Source: Rhodococcus sp. KRD162 (GTDB taxonomy: Bacteria > Actinomycetota > Actinomycetes > Mycobacteriales > Mycobacteriaceae). From it: a stretch of 56,873 nt of DNA. Of this stretch, positions 1-8,237 are shown in pieces. The position numbers were made by a program, and so were the translations under genes. The notes below the pieces were generated by a model, which saw only the letters and a list, made by a program, of their open reading frames with translations, ran no database searches and was not told the origin of the DNA. The stretch lies in the NCBI RefSeq assembly GCF_017168335.1, contig NZ_JABFAU010000009.1:64458-121330 (forward strand). The letters run 5' to 3'. Each line of letters begins with the position of its first letter. Position 1 is the first letter of the stretch.

Positions 1-382
1 CAACACTCGTACGATGATTCTTCACTGGGGCCTCCCACATCTGTGGCTCTACCGGCCAGGACCCACTCCTGTCGGCAACCCACGCTTACATGCGGAGGGG
101 CCCCAGCCAAGACCTCCATACCGTCTATGATTCGACTCGATTCAATACTTTTGACCGTTTCATTACTTGCGCTAGCGTAATCGGCAACTTTGCCGCTAGG
201 GTAGGTAAAACCGGCCGGTCTGCAACCGAGGCGGATTGCTGCAGACCTGTTGGTAGAGAACGCATTCGGTGCATTCTGCATTGATTCCGTTCGCGCTCGA
301 ATATGTCGACCAATGACAAGTCAGGAACAACGCCGGAGTTCCCAAAGCGTCGACGCGTGTTTACACGGCCTTCGGAAGCACT
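1..382. other. Left edge, no supportable gene
   Basis: No convincing gene is seen on either strand. The frame of the gene that follows is open back to a stop at 314-316 but has no ATG, GTG or TTG before 383, so its natural start may have been lost here. A short signal-peptide-like reading frame begins with ATG at 127 and stops after 17 codons. This may be the broken 5' end of the same secreted protein. Confidence 0.4.
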
Positions 383-889
383 GTGCCGCAGGGTGTTATC
401 GGCTCCAAAGCCCGCCTCTTCCGGGAGGGTGCGTTGTGCTCGGCGACGGACTACCAGTTCAACCTGTTCAACACGAGTTCTCAGACCGCTACGTCCACTC
501 GAGACTGCGGACCCGGCTTCTACAACAGTCATGGATTCGTGGCGGTGTGGCCGTCCGGTGGAAACATGTCGGAGTACGTCACCTTCCCGTCCGACCCCCT
601 CCAGTACCCTGCCCCCGCTGCCCTGGCTGCACCTCGCGCAGACGGCGACGCTGCGCGCGCACAAGGAACAAATCCGGACGGTGAGAGCTACGGAACCGGC
701 GAGGCCGCGCAGGCAGATGCTGAACTCCCTGACCTGGTCAGCGCCATCGGTACCGATGGTGAGCTGGGGTACGTCAGGTCGGACGATTTGGTTGGTTCGG
801 TAGTCGACGCTGCCGCGACGCCAGCTCCCCGGACGATTCCCCTGCTGTCACAGACCGGGGACCCCATCGGGTCGTTCCAGATCGGTTAG
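383..889 (+). CDS. Hypothetical protein, possibly 5'-damaged
   Basis: A 168-residue protein of unknown function. The start is the first available GTG and has no clear ribosome binding site. Protein-like sequence continues upstream in the same frame to 317, so the natural start may be lost. The N-terminal third has two cysteines and an aromatic- and Ser/Thr-rich composition typical of secreted proteins. The middle is Ala/Gly/Asp-rich. The C-terminal 45 residues contain a GELGYVRSDDL motif followed by a short beta-rich tail ending in IGSFQIG, a pattern seen at the end of actinobacterial exported proteins of unknown role. The next gene starts 75 bp downstream on the same strand. I do not recognise a family. 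Confidence 0.5.
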   Translation: MPQGVIGSKARLFREGALCSATDYQFNLFNTSSQTATSTRDCGPGFYNSHGFVAVWPSGGNMSEYVTFPSDPLQYPAPAALAAPRADGDAARAQGTNPDGESYGTGEAAQADAELPDLVSAIGTDGELGYVRSDDLVGSVVDAAATPAPRTIPLLSQTGDPIGSFQIG

Positions 890-964
890 CATCTTGATCG
901 TCGCCTCTGGCCTCGGCGCTTCGGCGGCCGAGGCCAGAGTTCGTTTCAGCCTAAAGGAGACGGT

Positions 965-1429
965 ATGGCTCAATACTGGGGCGATTACCCGGTCGCGGAT
1001 GACGAGGGTGAAATACCTGAAGGTCTGCCCACGGGTCGATACGTACCGCTCGTCGCCAACGGTCATGGGGCGTTGACTGCCTGGGCTGCGGGTCCGGGCC
1101 GATGCTTTCGGACGTCGTATCCAGCGGCGCTGCATCCGCCCGTGAAAGTGTCACGCGGTCACCAGGCAACCGGTGACCCGCAGGAAGTTTGGTTCGAGGC
1201 CTTCACTGAAGAAGATTTGCGTGCACAGAACGAGGACATCAATGCATACTTGGCCTCGGCAGGAGTTCGTCCACAACCGCGGGGTTACAAGTGGCACGTG
1301 CTGGTCCCCGACAACATCGTGAACGAAGATGCCCTCGAAGACGCGTTACGAGACAAGAACAATTATGTGGATCCCGTAGAAGTCTTCGAATCCATTGCAC
1401 AGCTGTACGGAAATTTGTTCCGGTCCTGA
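965..1429 (+). CDS. Hypothetical protein, 154 aa
   Basis: An unrecognised acidic, soluble protein. The ATG is preceded by a good ribosome binding site, AAAGGAG at about 953-959. No membrane segment or signal peptide is visible. The second half (RGYKWHVLVPDN, then EDALEDALRDKNNYVDP) reads as a compact alpha/beta domain. It lies between another unknown gene and a serine recombinase on the opposite strand, so it is probably accessory cargo. The good start signal and regular codon use make it likely to be real, but nothing in the sequence indicates a function. Confidence 0.65.
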   Translation: MAQYWGDYPVADDEGEIPEGLPTGRYVPLVANGHGALTAWAAGPGRCFRTSYPAALHPPVKVSRGHQATGDPQEVWFEAFTEEDLRAQNEDINAYLASAGVRPQPRGYKWHVLVPDNIVNEDALEDALRDKNNYVDPVEVFESIAQLYGNLFRS

Positions 1430-1565
1430 CCTTGCGAGCCGCCAATTTTCCTTGGCAGAGACAGAGGACGTGCGACCCCTCCTGTCGCCGTTTTGGTGTA
1501 CCCGGTGGAAGTGTCTCGCCAAAGGAACCCGGGGCCGGACGTACACCGTGATGGGAGCTAATCGC

Positions 1566-2156
1566 TTAACCCGCAGGCGAACTGAGGTGCCGGTAGAGGG
1601 TGGCGCGGCCGATTCCGAGTACTGATGCGATTTCGGTTTTGGGTGTGCCGTCGTCGAGCATTCTGCGGATGTGACGAGCTTTGTCGGCGTCGATCTTGGC
1701 TGGTTGGCCACCGATGCGGCCGCGGGCTCGTGCGGCTGCGAGGCCGGCCATGGTGCGTTCTTTGACGAGGTCTCGTTCGAATTCGGCGAGGGAGCCGAAG
1801 ATGTTGTAGGTCAGGCGTCCTCCGACTGTCGAGGTGTCGATGCCTTCGGTGATGCTGCGCAGTGTTGCACCTTTGGTTTCGATGAGGTTGACGGTTTCGA
1901 TGAGGTGGCTCAGTGAGCGGCCGAGTCGATCGAGTCGCCATACTGCGACGACGTCGCCGGCGCGCACGCTCTCGAGGAGCAGCTGCAACTGAGGTCGGTC
2001 TTTGTCTGCTCCGGATGCGACCTCTTCCCAGATGCGGAAGCAGCCGGCGGCTGTCAGTGCGTCTCTCTGTAGATCCAGCGACTGATCGGTGGTCGAGACC
2101 CTCATGTATCCCAAAACGGCGCTCACGAGGATGACTGTCTCAGAAACGGCCGACAA
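1566..2156 (-). CDS. Serine recombinase (resolvase/invertase family)
   Basis: A small serine recombinase of the Tn3-resolvase/Pin invertase type. The N-terminal catalytic domain has the hallmark YMRVSTTDQ with the nucleophilic serine, then VWRLDRLGRS and FGSLAEFERDLV. The C-terminal 45 residues (GGQPAKID, then KTEIASVLGIGRATLYRHL) form the helix-turn-helix that binds the recombination site. Family members usually begin a few residues before the YMRVS motif, so the true start may be an internal GTG near 2120 or the ATG at 2105 rather than 2156. Such enzymes resolve cointegrates or plasmid dimers. An inverted repeat just upstream is a good candidate for the site it acts on. It appears intact. 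Confidence 0.9.
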   Translation of the reverse strand: MSAVSETVILVSAVLGYMRVSTTDQSLDLQRDALTAAGCFRIWEEVASGADKDRPQLQLLLESVRAGDVVAVWRLDRLGRSLSHLIETVNLIETKGATLRSITEGIDTSTVGGRLTYNIFGSLAEFERDLVKERTMAGLAAARARGRIGGQPAKIDADKARHIRRMLDDGTPKTEIASVLGIGRATLYRHLSSPAG

Positions 2157-2199
2157 GGCACAGGCGGCGCGTCAGAGCTTGAGACAGGTTTCTGAGACA
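2136..2199. repeat. Inverted repeat, candidate recombinase (res) site
   Basis: The 12-bp sequence TGTCTCAGAAAC at 2136-2147 recurs inverted as GTTTCTGAGACA at 2188-2199. A further GAGACA half-motif lies at 2181-2186. The arms lie just upstream of the recombinase gene, where resolvase binding sites are normally found. Confidence 0.5.
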
Positions 2200-2335
2200 C
2201 ATCACGATTGAGTCTCGATATCGATCCTGTCAGTTTCAGGAGTCGCGTTCACTGTGTCAGAAGTCGAATGCACTGAGCGCCAGCAATTGATGTGGGTTCG
2301 GCTCCTACTCCGGCTCGTCGGCGTTAGTGTTGCCT

Positions 2336-2788
2336 ATGGGCATGTCGAAAGTGGTACCTGCGCTGCCGGTACGAGACATCGACACCGCTGTAGAGATATA
2401 CGTCCGCGCGTTCGGCTTCACGACCCGGTACACCGACCCGACTTTCGCGAGACTTACCCGCGACGACGTCGAGATCCACTTGTGGGCCGCCGACGACGAC
2501 AGCTGGAATACCCGTTCAGACCCTGCGGCATGGCCGGTATGCAGCGGAGCCGAGACGTTCCTTGCCGGCACAGCCAGCTGCCGCATCGCCGTGGACGAGA
2601 TCAACGACCTTTACGCCGAGATGTCCCGCGCGGGAGTGCTCCATCCCGCAGACGCGGGTCGTCCCGTCTCGACGGACTGGGGAACGACGGAGTTCGCAGC
2701 TGTCGACACCGACGGCAATCTGATCACTTTCCATACCGATGAAAAAAGCCAACACGAGCCCACCACGGCAGGCAACGGCGCACCCTGA
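2336..2788 (+). CDS. VOC-family (glyoxalase/bleomycin resistance-like) protein
   Basis: A small single-domain vicinal-oxygen-chelate protein of about 150 residues. It starts with the typical first beta strand KVVPALPVRDID. This is followed by FYxxxFGF-like FGFTTRYTD, an HLW strand in the middle, and the second repeat ending TDGNLITFH. Relatives sequester antibiotics such as bleomycin or act on glutathione or thiol adducts; the substrate here cannot be told. ATG codons at 2336 and 2342 and a GTG at 2327 are all possible starts. About 140 bp of its second half is repeated as a broken copy near 32.3 kb. It is convergent with mntH. Confidence 0.8.
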   Translation: MGMSKVVPALPVRDIDTAVEIYVRAFGFTTRYTDPTFARLTRDDVEIHLWAADDDSWNTRSDPAAWPVCSGAETFLAGTASCRIAVDEINDLYAEMSRAGVLHPADAGRPVSTDWGTTEFAAVDTDGNLITFHTDEKSQHEPTTAGNGAP

Positions 2789-2893
2789 CCGCACCCTCGA
2801 GCAGAAACTCGATGACCCGGACGTCCGTCGACGCGCTACGCGTGGTCATCGTCCTGAAATAAGCGCATGCTGGACTTGTCCACCCGCGCGCAG

Positions 2894-4135
2894 TCAGGCG
2901 ACGGTCAGATAGATCAACGCGACATTGAGTGCGACGACGATTCCCGCGATGAGCCATGCCGCGTATGCCGTGATCCGGTGATTGACATCGCCGCCCATCA
3001 GGATGCGGTCCGAGGTGAACCGCACCAAGGGAATGAGCGCGAACGGAATACCGAAGGACAGGACGACTTGTGAGACGACCAGTGCCCGACTGGGGTCGAC
3101 CCCCGCGGCCAGAATTGCCAGTGCGGGAACAAGTGTCACCAGTCGTCGCACCAGAATCGGAATGCGCTGACGTAGTAGGCCGTCCATGATCATCGCGCCG
3201 GCGTATGCCCCGACCGATGTCGATGCCAGGCCCGAGGCCAGCAGGCCCACCGCGAACAGCAGCGCTACCACCGGCCCCAGAGTGTCTCCTACTGCTGTGT
3301 GAGCTCCTTCGATGGAATCGACGCCCTCTCGGCCTCCCAGCGTCGAGGCCGCCAACAGCAGCATCGACATGTTCACTGCACCGGCCAGCAGCATCGCCAA
3401 CCCGACATCGATCCGGGTGATCCGCAACAACCGCTGCCGGACAGGCCCTGCCTCGGGGTGTCCGTGCCGGTCACGTGCAAGGCCGGAGTGCAGATAGACC
3501 GCGTGCGGCATGATCGTCGCACCGAGCATAGCGGCGGCTATCAATACGCTTTCCGCGCCGTCGAACCGCGGAATCAACCCGGCGGCAGCGGCGGTGAACG
3601 ATGGCGGTTCCACGACGACGCTGGCAAGAAATCCGACGGCGATGACACCGAGTAGACCGAGAATCACGAACTCGAACGGGCGCTGGCCCCGGCGATCCTG
3701 GACCAGCAACAAGATCATCGATACGGCTCCGGTGATGAGGCCGCCGATCAGGAGCGGCAGGTCGAAGAGCAAGTAAAGAGCGATCGCACCGCCGACGATC
3801 TCTGCGAGGTCGGTCGCCATGGCGACCACTTCTGCTTGCCCCCAATATGCCAGTCGCACACTCTTGCTCGACTTCTCGCGGACCACTTCGGGCAGTGTCA
3901 TTCCGGTGACGATGCCGAGTTTGGCGGAGAGGAACTGCACGAGGCCGGCCATCACGTTCGCGGCGACGATCACCCAGACCAGCAGGTACCCGAACTGCGC
4001 GCCGGCGCTGACGTTGGAGGCGACATTGCCGGGGTCGACGTAGGCGATCGCGGCGACGAAAGCAGGACCGAGCAGAACGAGGCCAGACCGAAACCTCGAG
4101 GGCGGCCGAGACGATCGGCGCTGCAGCACAGACAT
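2894..4135 (-). CDS. mntH: Nramp-family divalent metal (Mn2+) transporter
   Basis: Proton-coupled import of Mn2+ or related divalent metals across the inner membrane. The protein has about 413 residues and around eleven hydrophobic helices. Helix 1 carries the diagnostic metal-binding DPGN motif (AIAYVDPGNVASN), and helix 6 carries the conserved MPHAVYLHS. The ATG at 4135 is chosen because GGAGGG lies 6 nt upstream; a TTG at 4159 would add eight residues. It lies 99 bp after ccdA on the same strand and has its own palindrome at the promoter, so it is probably controlled separately. A broken copy of its 3' end lies at 45.5-45.8 kb. Confidence 0.93.
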   Translation of the reverse strand: MSVLQRRSSRPPSRFRSGLVLLGPAFVAAIAYVDPGNVASNVSAGAQFGYLLVWVIVAANVMAGLVQFLSAKLGIVTGMTLPEVVREKSSKSVRLAYWGQAEVVAMATDLAEIVGGAIALYLLFDLPLLIGGLITGAVSMILLLVQDRRGQRPFEFVILGLLGVIAVGFLASVVVEPPSFTAAAAGLIPRFDGAESVLIAAAMLGATIMPHAVYLHSGLARDRHGHPEAGPVRQRLLRITRIDVGLAMLLAGAVNMSMLLLAASTLGGREGVDSIEGAHTAVGDTLGPVVALLFAVGLLASGLASTSVGAYAGAMIMDGLLRQRIPILVRRLVTLVPALAILAAGVDPSRALVVSQVVLSFGIPFALIPLVRFTSDRILMGGDVNHRITAYAAWLIAGIVVALNVALIYLTVA

Positions 4136-4182
4136 GACCACACCCTCCGGCACCAACAATATGTCAGAACCCTGAAAATATA

Positions 4183-4198
4183 GTTCGGCCTCCCGAAC
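4183..4198. promoter_or_regulatory. Palindrome at the mntH promoter
   Basis: GTTCGG-CCTC-CCGAAC is a perfect 6-4-6 inverted repeat 48 bp before the mntH ATG. On the mntH strand it is followed by TATATT, a plausible -10 hexamer, so a repressor bound here would block the promoter. It could also be a weak terminator for ccdA, but a full T-run is lacking. Confidence 0.45.
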
Positions 4199-4234
4199 AA
4201 TGCAATGCGGCGTGGCGGTTCGGCGACATCACGA

Positions 4235-5122
4235 TCAGATGGGCAGGATCACTGCACTGACGAATTCGTTGCGGATCCAGGCGATGAACAACCCCCACAC
4301 CCCGGTCAGCAGTGCGATGCCGACGGCGATCATGATGACACCGCCCGCCACCTTGATCCTCTGAGAGTTCCTCCGAAGCCACCCCACACCGCGCATCGCC
4401 GAACTCGAACCGAACGCAAGAACGACGAACGGTAGGCCGAGTCCCAGGCAGTACGCGACGATGAGAGTGACCCCGCGGGCTGCGGTTGCACCTTCGGTGC
4501 CTGCCGCCACGGACAGCACGCCGGCAAGGGTCGGACCCAGGCACGGCGTCCAGCCGAGCGCGAACACCCCACCGAGCAGCGGCGCTCCTGCAAGGGACGA
4601 GATCTGCCGGGGTGCGAATCGGGTGTCGCGTTGCAGTGCGGGTATCAACCCGATGAACGCCGCACCCATGATGATCGTGATGACCCCGCCCACGCGTTGG
4701 AGTACTTGCTCGTTGATGCGCAAGGTGCCGATGACTCCGAAGACCGAGGCTGTGGCGAGGACGAAGACGATGGTGAACCCGGCGACGAACAACGACGCTG
4801 CACCGGCCACACGCCAGCGATTCACGAGACCCGTCGACGACGTACCGGCGGTCGCGGTGCTGGGTGTCCGGGCATCGGCTGACTGAGCCTCGCAGGCCGA
4901 TTGGGTGCCGCGGGCTGATTGGGCGTCGCGGGCTGATTGGGCGTCGGCGCCGGCGATGCCTGCCAGGTAGGACAGGTATCCCGGCACCAGCGGCACCACG
5001 CACGGTGAGGCGAACGAGACCAACCCGGCGAGCATGCATGCCGCGATCGCCAGCAGTAGGGGCCCACTCGATGCCGCGTTCTGGAACGTCGACCCGATGT
5101 CTTGGGCGAGAAGAGTCGTCAT
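4235..5122 (-). CDS. ccdA: CcdA-like thiol-disulfide transmembrane reductase
   Basis: CcdA passes electrons from cytoplasmic thioredoxin across the membrane to TlpA/ResA-type proteins during System II cytochrome c maturation. The 295-residue protein has about six transmembrane helices. The two redox cysteines lie in [16 protein letters not shown] (C41) and in [12 protein letters not shown]. Between the first and second helices (residues about 60-83) is an unusual hexapeptide tandem repeat, DAQSAR and variants, encoded by an 18-bp DNA repeat. It overlaps the preceding tlpA gene by ATGA, which implies translational coupling. It is the last gene of the dsbA-vkor-tlpA-tlpA-ccdA series before mntH. 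Confidence 0.92.
   Translation of the reverse strand: MTTLLAQDIGSTFQNAASSGPLLLAIAACMLAGLVSFASPCVVPLVPGYLSYLAGIAGADAQSARDAQSARGTQSACEAQSADARTPSTATAGTSSTGLVNRWRVAGAASLFVAGFTIVFVLATASVFGVIGTLRINEQVLQRVGGVITIIMGAAFIGLIPALQRDTRFAPRQISSLAGAPLLGGVFALGWTPCLGPTLAGVLSVAAGTEGATAARGVTLIVAYCLGLGLPFVVLAFGSSSAMRGVGWLRRNSQRIKVAGGVIMIAVGIALLTGVWGLFIAWIRNEFVSAVILPI
4874..4945 (-). repeat. 18-bp tandem repeat inside ccdA
   Basis: Four degenerate copies of an 18-bp unit encode [18 protein letters not shown] and EAQSAD in a loop between membrane helices. The repeat preserves the frame, so copy-number changes would not break the gene. Confidence 0.75.
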
Positions 5123-5751
5123 TCCGCGGCTATCCGTTCGACGACGGGAAGCAGGTCTTCGGTGAGCAGGGCTCGCATGAAGACCGCGGCCACCCGGTGC
5201 TGGCGATCGAGTACCAGCGTCGAGGGAATGACGCTGGTCGGATAGTTCCCGCCGAGGGCGATCAGCGTCCGCATCGAGGGGTCGTAGATCGAAGGGTAAG
5301 TGACGTTGTTGTCGACCACGAAGTCCTGCGCTTTGTCCTTCTGCGGATCTCGGACATTGATACCGAGGAACTGCACACCGCGCTCACGGGTGGCCTCGTA
5401 GACCTCTTCGAGGTCGTCGGCTTCGCCGCGGCAGGGGCCACACCATTGACCCCAGAGATTGATCACGACGACCTTTCCGTCGTAGTCCGCCAGAGCGGTC
5501 GTCTTGCCCTCCTCCATCAGATCGGGGCCGGCGAGCTCGCCTATGGTTCCGCGTGTTTCGGGAGGGTCGTAGACGATGTCGGTTCGGCCACCGGGCGCGA
5601 CGAAGTCGAAGCTCCCGCCGGACGGTGCAGCGTCGGCACCAGCGGAGCATCCGGAGATCAGTAGTACGACGGCAAGAATCGATCCGATTGCCGCGGTGGG
5701 CGTGCCGCCTTGTCGTCGAGTACCGACCCACACGGGTAGGAAACGTGTCAT
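5119..5751 (-). CDS. TlpA/ResA-like thioredoxin lipoprotein
   Basis: A membrane-anchored thiol-disulfide reductase of 210 residues that probably reduces apocytochrome c cysteines on the outer face of the membrane, recharged by CcdA. An N-terminal signal ends in the lipobox LISGC (C35), so it should be lipidated and processed by LspA. The thioredoxin fold follows with WCGPC at C104 and C107 and a cis-proline strand near VIPSTLVLD. The ATG at 5751 overlaps the stop of the previous gene by ATGA, and its own stop overlaps the ccdA start in the same way. This makes a tightly coupled tlpA-tlpA-ccdA cluster. A longer upstream reading frame in this phase is a shadow of the preceding gene. Confidence 0.92.
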   Translation of the reverse strand: MTRFLPVWVGTRRQGGTPTAAIGSILAVVLLISGCSAGADAAPSGGSFDFVAPGGRTDIVYDPPETRGTIGELAGPDLMEEGKTTALADYDGKVVVINLWGQWCGPCRGEADDLEEVYEATRERGVQFLGINVRDPQKDKAQDFVVDNNVTYPSIYDPSMRTLIALGGNYPTSVIPSTLVLDRQHRVAAVFMRALLTEDLLPVVERIAAE

Positions 5752-6377
5752 GAGGTGAAGTCCTTTATTGCAGTGCGGATCTGGTCTGTCGTCTCGAACA
5801 CTGTCGGGTCGGTGATGCGCTCGATCGTTCCGTCCGGGCGGACGAGAAAACTCAGGGGAAGGACCGGCGGTGCCGAGAGCGCGTCCTGGACGCTGCCGCC
5901 GTCGATGTAGTTCGGATAGCGGATGCCCAGTTGCGTGAGCAGCGCGGCCGCGTCCGCGGGTCGGTCCTCGACGTTGATTCCGATGACTGGGATCGCGTCG
6001 GGTTCTGCGGCGTAGGCATCGACTACGGGCATCTCGGTGCGGCACGGGCCGCACCAGGATGCCCACAGGTTGATCAGCGTCACCTCGCTGCCGAGAACGT
6101 CGACGAGATCGACATCGTCGGCACTGCCGATGCAGCGCGCCATCACTCCCGCCAGCGGCCCACCTTCGTGTGGCACCGGCTGCGGACACAGCGGTAGCGC
6201 TGTTGCTCGTGCCGCGTCATCCGGCGGGCGGGACAGTGTGGGTTCGGGTCCGACCGGCGCGACATTGTTGGCGATGACGTCGGATGGGCCGCCCTCGACG
6301 CCACCGGAGCGGGGCCACAGTGCGACGATCGATGCAACGACAACGACGAGCATGACGATCGACCAGCCGCGCGTCAT
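5748..6377 (-). CDS. TlpA-like membrane-anchored thioredoxin
   Basis: A 209-residue redox protein. One uncleaved N-terminal helix (residues about 5-21) anchors a thioredoxin domain outside the cell membrane. The active site is WCGPC at C109 and C112, and a conserved proline follows in PPVLPLSFLV. An extra cysteine pair (C64 and C82) in the linker could form a disulfide. It lies 55 bp downstream of vkor on the same strand and overlaps the next tlpA by ATGA. Two TlpA proteins with one CcdA suggests a division of labour, for example one partner for ResB/CcsB and one for another client such as a copper site. The exact client is inferred. Confidence 0.9.
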   Translation of the reverse strand: MTRGWSIVMLVVVVASIVALWPRSGGVEGGPSDVIANNVAPVGPEPTLSRPPDDAARATALPLCPQPVPHEGGPLAGVMARCIGSADDVDLVDVLGSEVTLINLWASWCGPCRTEMPVVDAYAAEPDAIPVIGINVEDRPADAAALLTQLGIRYPNYIDGGSVQDALSAPPVLPLSFLVRPDGTIERITDPTVFETTDQIRTAIKDFTS

Positions 6378-6432
6378 CGCCGTGACCTTCTTTCTCGAGA
6401 GATCGGCAGAGGGGCGAACGGTACGTCGCGGA

Positions 6433-7068
6433 TCATAGGAGCGTGGACCAGTACGACCAGAAACGCTGCGCGATCAGGGCGATGAGGACGAGAAACCACA
6501 CGGTCAGCGCAATCGAGTGATTGCGCATCAACACTCCCGCCCACTGCCGCCGGCCCGCACTCGGAGCCCCGCGGTCGAGGTTGCGCAGCGTGACGTACCA
6601 GAAGATCGGTACGGTGACCGCCCACACCGCCATGCAGTACGGGCACAGCGCGCCGATGTCGTAGAGGCTCTGCACGATCAGCCAGTGCACGAAGACCGCA
6701 GCAGCAGTGACACCGACCTGCAGTGCACTCCAGAACCACTGCGCGAACACGGCTCCGGCGAGCAGGGCGGCACCCACTGCCGCCACGACGGCGAAGCCCG
6801 CGATCCCGAGAAGGGAATTGGGAAATCCGAACGCAGACGCCTGCGGGGTGTCCATCACCGATCCGCAGTTGAGTACCGGATTGATACTGCAGGTCGGGGC
6901 GTAGGCGGGATCGAGCGCAAGGGCGAACTTCTCTACCGTGAGTACGAACGCGGCGGCCAGTCCGATCACGCCTCCTACCAGCAGCAGCCAGGGCAGGCTT
7001 CGGGCGAACGGTCCGCTGCGTCGGGTGAGAGCGGCTGCGCGGTCAGCCGAGTGCAGCGTCGAGGGCAT
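6433..7068 (-). CDS. VKOR-family disulfide-bond generating enzyme
   Basis: A bacterial homologue of vitamin K epoxide reductase, 211 residues. It reoxidises a DsbA-like partner and passes the electrons to membrane quinone. There are about five membrane helices. The loop cysteines are C60 and C68 (PTCSINPVLNC), and the active-site pair is C142 and C145 (ALCPYC). The ATG at 7068 is chosen because sequence further upstream in this frame is low-complexity shadow. It overlaps the end of dsbA by 26 bp, the classic DsbA-VKOR pairing of actinobacteria. This oxidising pair opposes the reducing TlpA/CcdA arm encoded just downstream. Confidence 0.92.
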   Translation of the reverse strand: MPSTLHSADRAAALTRRSGPFARSLPWLLLVGGVIGLAAAFVLTVEKFALALDPAYAPTCSINPVLNCGSVMDTPQASAFGFPNSLLGIAGFAVVAAVGAALLAGAVFAQWFWSALQVGVTAAAVFVHWLIVQSLYDIGALCPYCMAVWAVTVPIFWYVTLRNLDRGAPSAGRRQWAGVLMRNHSIALTVWFLVLIALIAQRFWSYWSTLL

Positions 7069-7702
7069 CGGTGAGGTCTCCGTAGGTGGTGGGTTCGATC
7101 TTGGTGCCGTTGAGGAAGAACGTCGGGGTGCCCTGGACGCCGAGCGCGATCCCGTCGGCGACGTCGGCCTCGATGCGTTCGAGCGTCGCAGGGTCGGTGT
7201 AAGCGGCATCGAAGGCGCTCATGTCGAGTCCTTGCTCGACGGCGAAGCTCCGAAACAACTCGTCCTGCGGAACCTGCTGTTCGCCCCACTGCGCCTGCGT
7301 CTCGTACATGCGCTGATACATGTCCTCGAAGCCGCCCTGCTGTGCTGCGGCTTCGACAGCGCGTGCGGCGCGTTCGGCATTGAAGTGCGAGGCGATGGGA
7401 AAGTAGCGGGCCACGAAGCTCACCCGGTCGCCGTACTCCTCACGCAATTGTTCGATCGCTGGGTAGACAGACCGGCAGGCCTCGCACTCGAAGTCGAGGA
7501 ACTCCACGAACGTGACCCGGCCGTCGGGCACCGAGTTCAACCGATGACTGTTCTCGCGCACCGCGATCGAGGCAGGGTCGGCGGCGGCCTGCTCGGCGGC
7601 GGCAGCATCCGGCGTGCCCGATCGGTCCACCACCAGAAATACAGCCAACGCGGCGGCGAACACGACCACCAGGGACAGGGAAATCTTCAACGCTCGGCTC
7701 AT
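7043..7702 (-). CDS. DsbA-like thiol oxidase
   Basis: An extracytoplasmic thioredoxin-fold protein of 219 residues that introduces disulfides into exported proteins. An N-terminal hydrophobic helix (residues about 7-25) serves as anchor or signal. The catalytic CEAC lies at C73-C76 after VEFLDFEC. The cis-proline loop is VQGTPTFFLNG. It is the first gene of the minus-strand redox operon and overlaps vkor, its presumed electron acceptor. Its promoter region is shared with the divergent CadC-type regulator, so metal stress may co-induce oxidative folding. A fragment of a related DsbA lies at 52.3-52.6 kb. Confidence 0.92.
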   Translation of the reverse strand: MSRALKISLSLVVVFAAALAVFLVVDRSGTPDAAAAEQAAADPASIAVRENSHRLNSVPDGRVTFVEFLDFECEACRSVYPAIEQLREEYGDRVSFVARYFPIASHFNAERAARAVEAAAQQGGFEDMYQRMYETQAQWGEQQVPQDELFRSFAVEQGLDMSAFDAAYTDPATLERIEADVADGIALGVQGTPTFFLNGTKIEPTTYGDLTDALDAALG

Positions 7703-7771
7703 ACAACTACCTTCTCGACTCGTTCGGACTGATCAACGGGCCCGATATGGGCGTTTCGACCCGTTGTGAGA

Positions 7772-7829
7772 CTAACAATCGTACGAACGTCGACCGAAAG
7801 GTCTTCCCTGACGATCGCATGATTGTTAG
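7772..7829. promoter_or_regulatory. Candidate ArsR/CadC operator region (divergent promoters)
   Basis: CTAACAATC at 7772-7780 recurs inverted as GATTGTTAG at 7821-7829, ten bases before the regulator ATG. The pair spans the intergenic region between dsbA and the ArsR-family gene. Inverted repeats of this kind upstream of autoregulated SmtB/ArsR genes are typical operators. The 40-bp spacing is long, so two separate half-sites or looping are possible. Confidence 0.55.
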
Positions 7830-7838
7830 ATTGTGCCC

Positions 7839-8237
7839 ATGGCCTTGGAACCTTTGGACTCGTGCGATCTGTTGTGTATGGACCTCCCTCACGCCGAGAG
7901 GGTGCGCGCAGCCTTGCCTGCTCTCGGCGATATCGAACCGGTCGCCGACGCTGCCCGAGCTTTCGGTGACCCCACCCGACTGACCATCGCGCTCGCGTTG
8001 AACGCCGGCGGGCAGATGTGCGGCTGCGATGTTGCGTGGATCGTGGGACAGAGCCAGAAGCTGGTCTCCCACCATCTCCGCAAACTCAAAGCCGCGGACG
8101 CCGTCACATCGAACAGAGAGGGAAAGTTGGTCATGTATTCGCTCACCGATCGCGGCGCCCGACTGCTCTCGATACTGACCGAGCCACTGGCCACCGCCTC
8201 GGCCACCGCTGATCTCACCGGGGTCGATCATGGCTGA
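7839..8237 (+). CDS. ArsR/SmtB-family Cd/Pb/Zn-responsive repressor, CadC type
   Basis: A metal-sensing winged-helix repressor of 132 residues. Cysteines at C9 and C13 in the N-terminal arm and C61 and C63 (MCGCDVAWI) in helix 3 match the four-thiolate site of CadC (C7, C11, C58, C60), which binds Cd(II) and Pb(II). The DNA-recognition helix is SQKLVSHHLRKL. The ATG at 7839 is preferred over a GTG at 7833. Its end overlaps the start of the P-type ATPase gene by 8 bp, so the two are one operon. It should release DNA and derepress the pump, and perhaps the divergent dsbA operon, when soft metals enter the cell. Confidence 0.9.
   Translation: MALEPLDSCDLLCMDLPHAERVRAALPALGDIEPVADAARAFGDPTRLTIALALNAGGQMCGCDVAWIVGQSQKLVSHHLRKLKAADAVTSNREGKLVMYSLTDRGARLLSILTEPLATASATADLTGVDHG

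Noticed and set aside
5752..6189. Upstream extension of the TlpA lipoprotein frame
   Set aside because: It lies inside the preceding tlpA gene in another frame, has arginine-rich shadow composition, and the ATG at 5751 with its signal peptide explains the protein.
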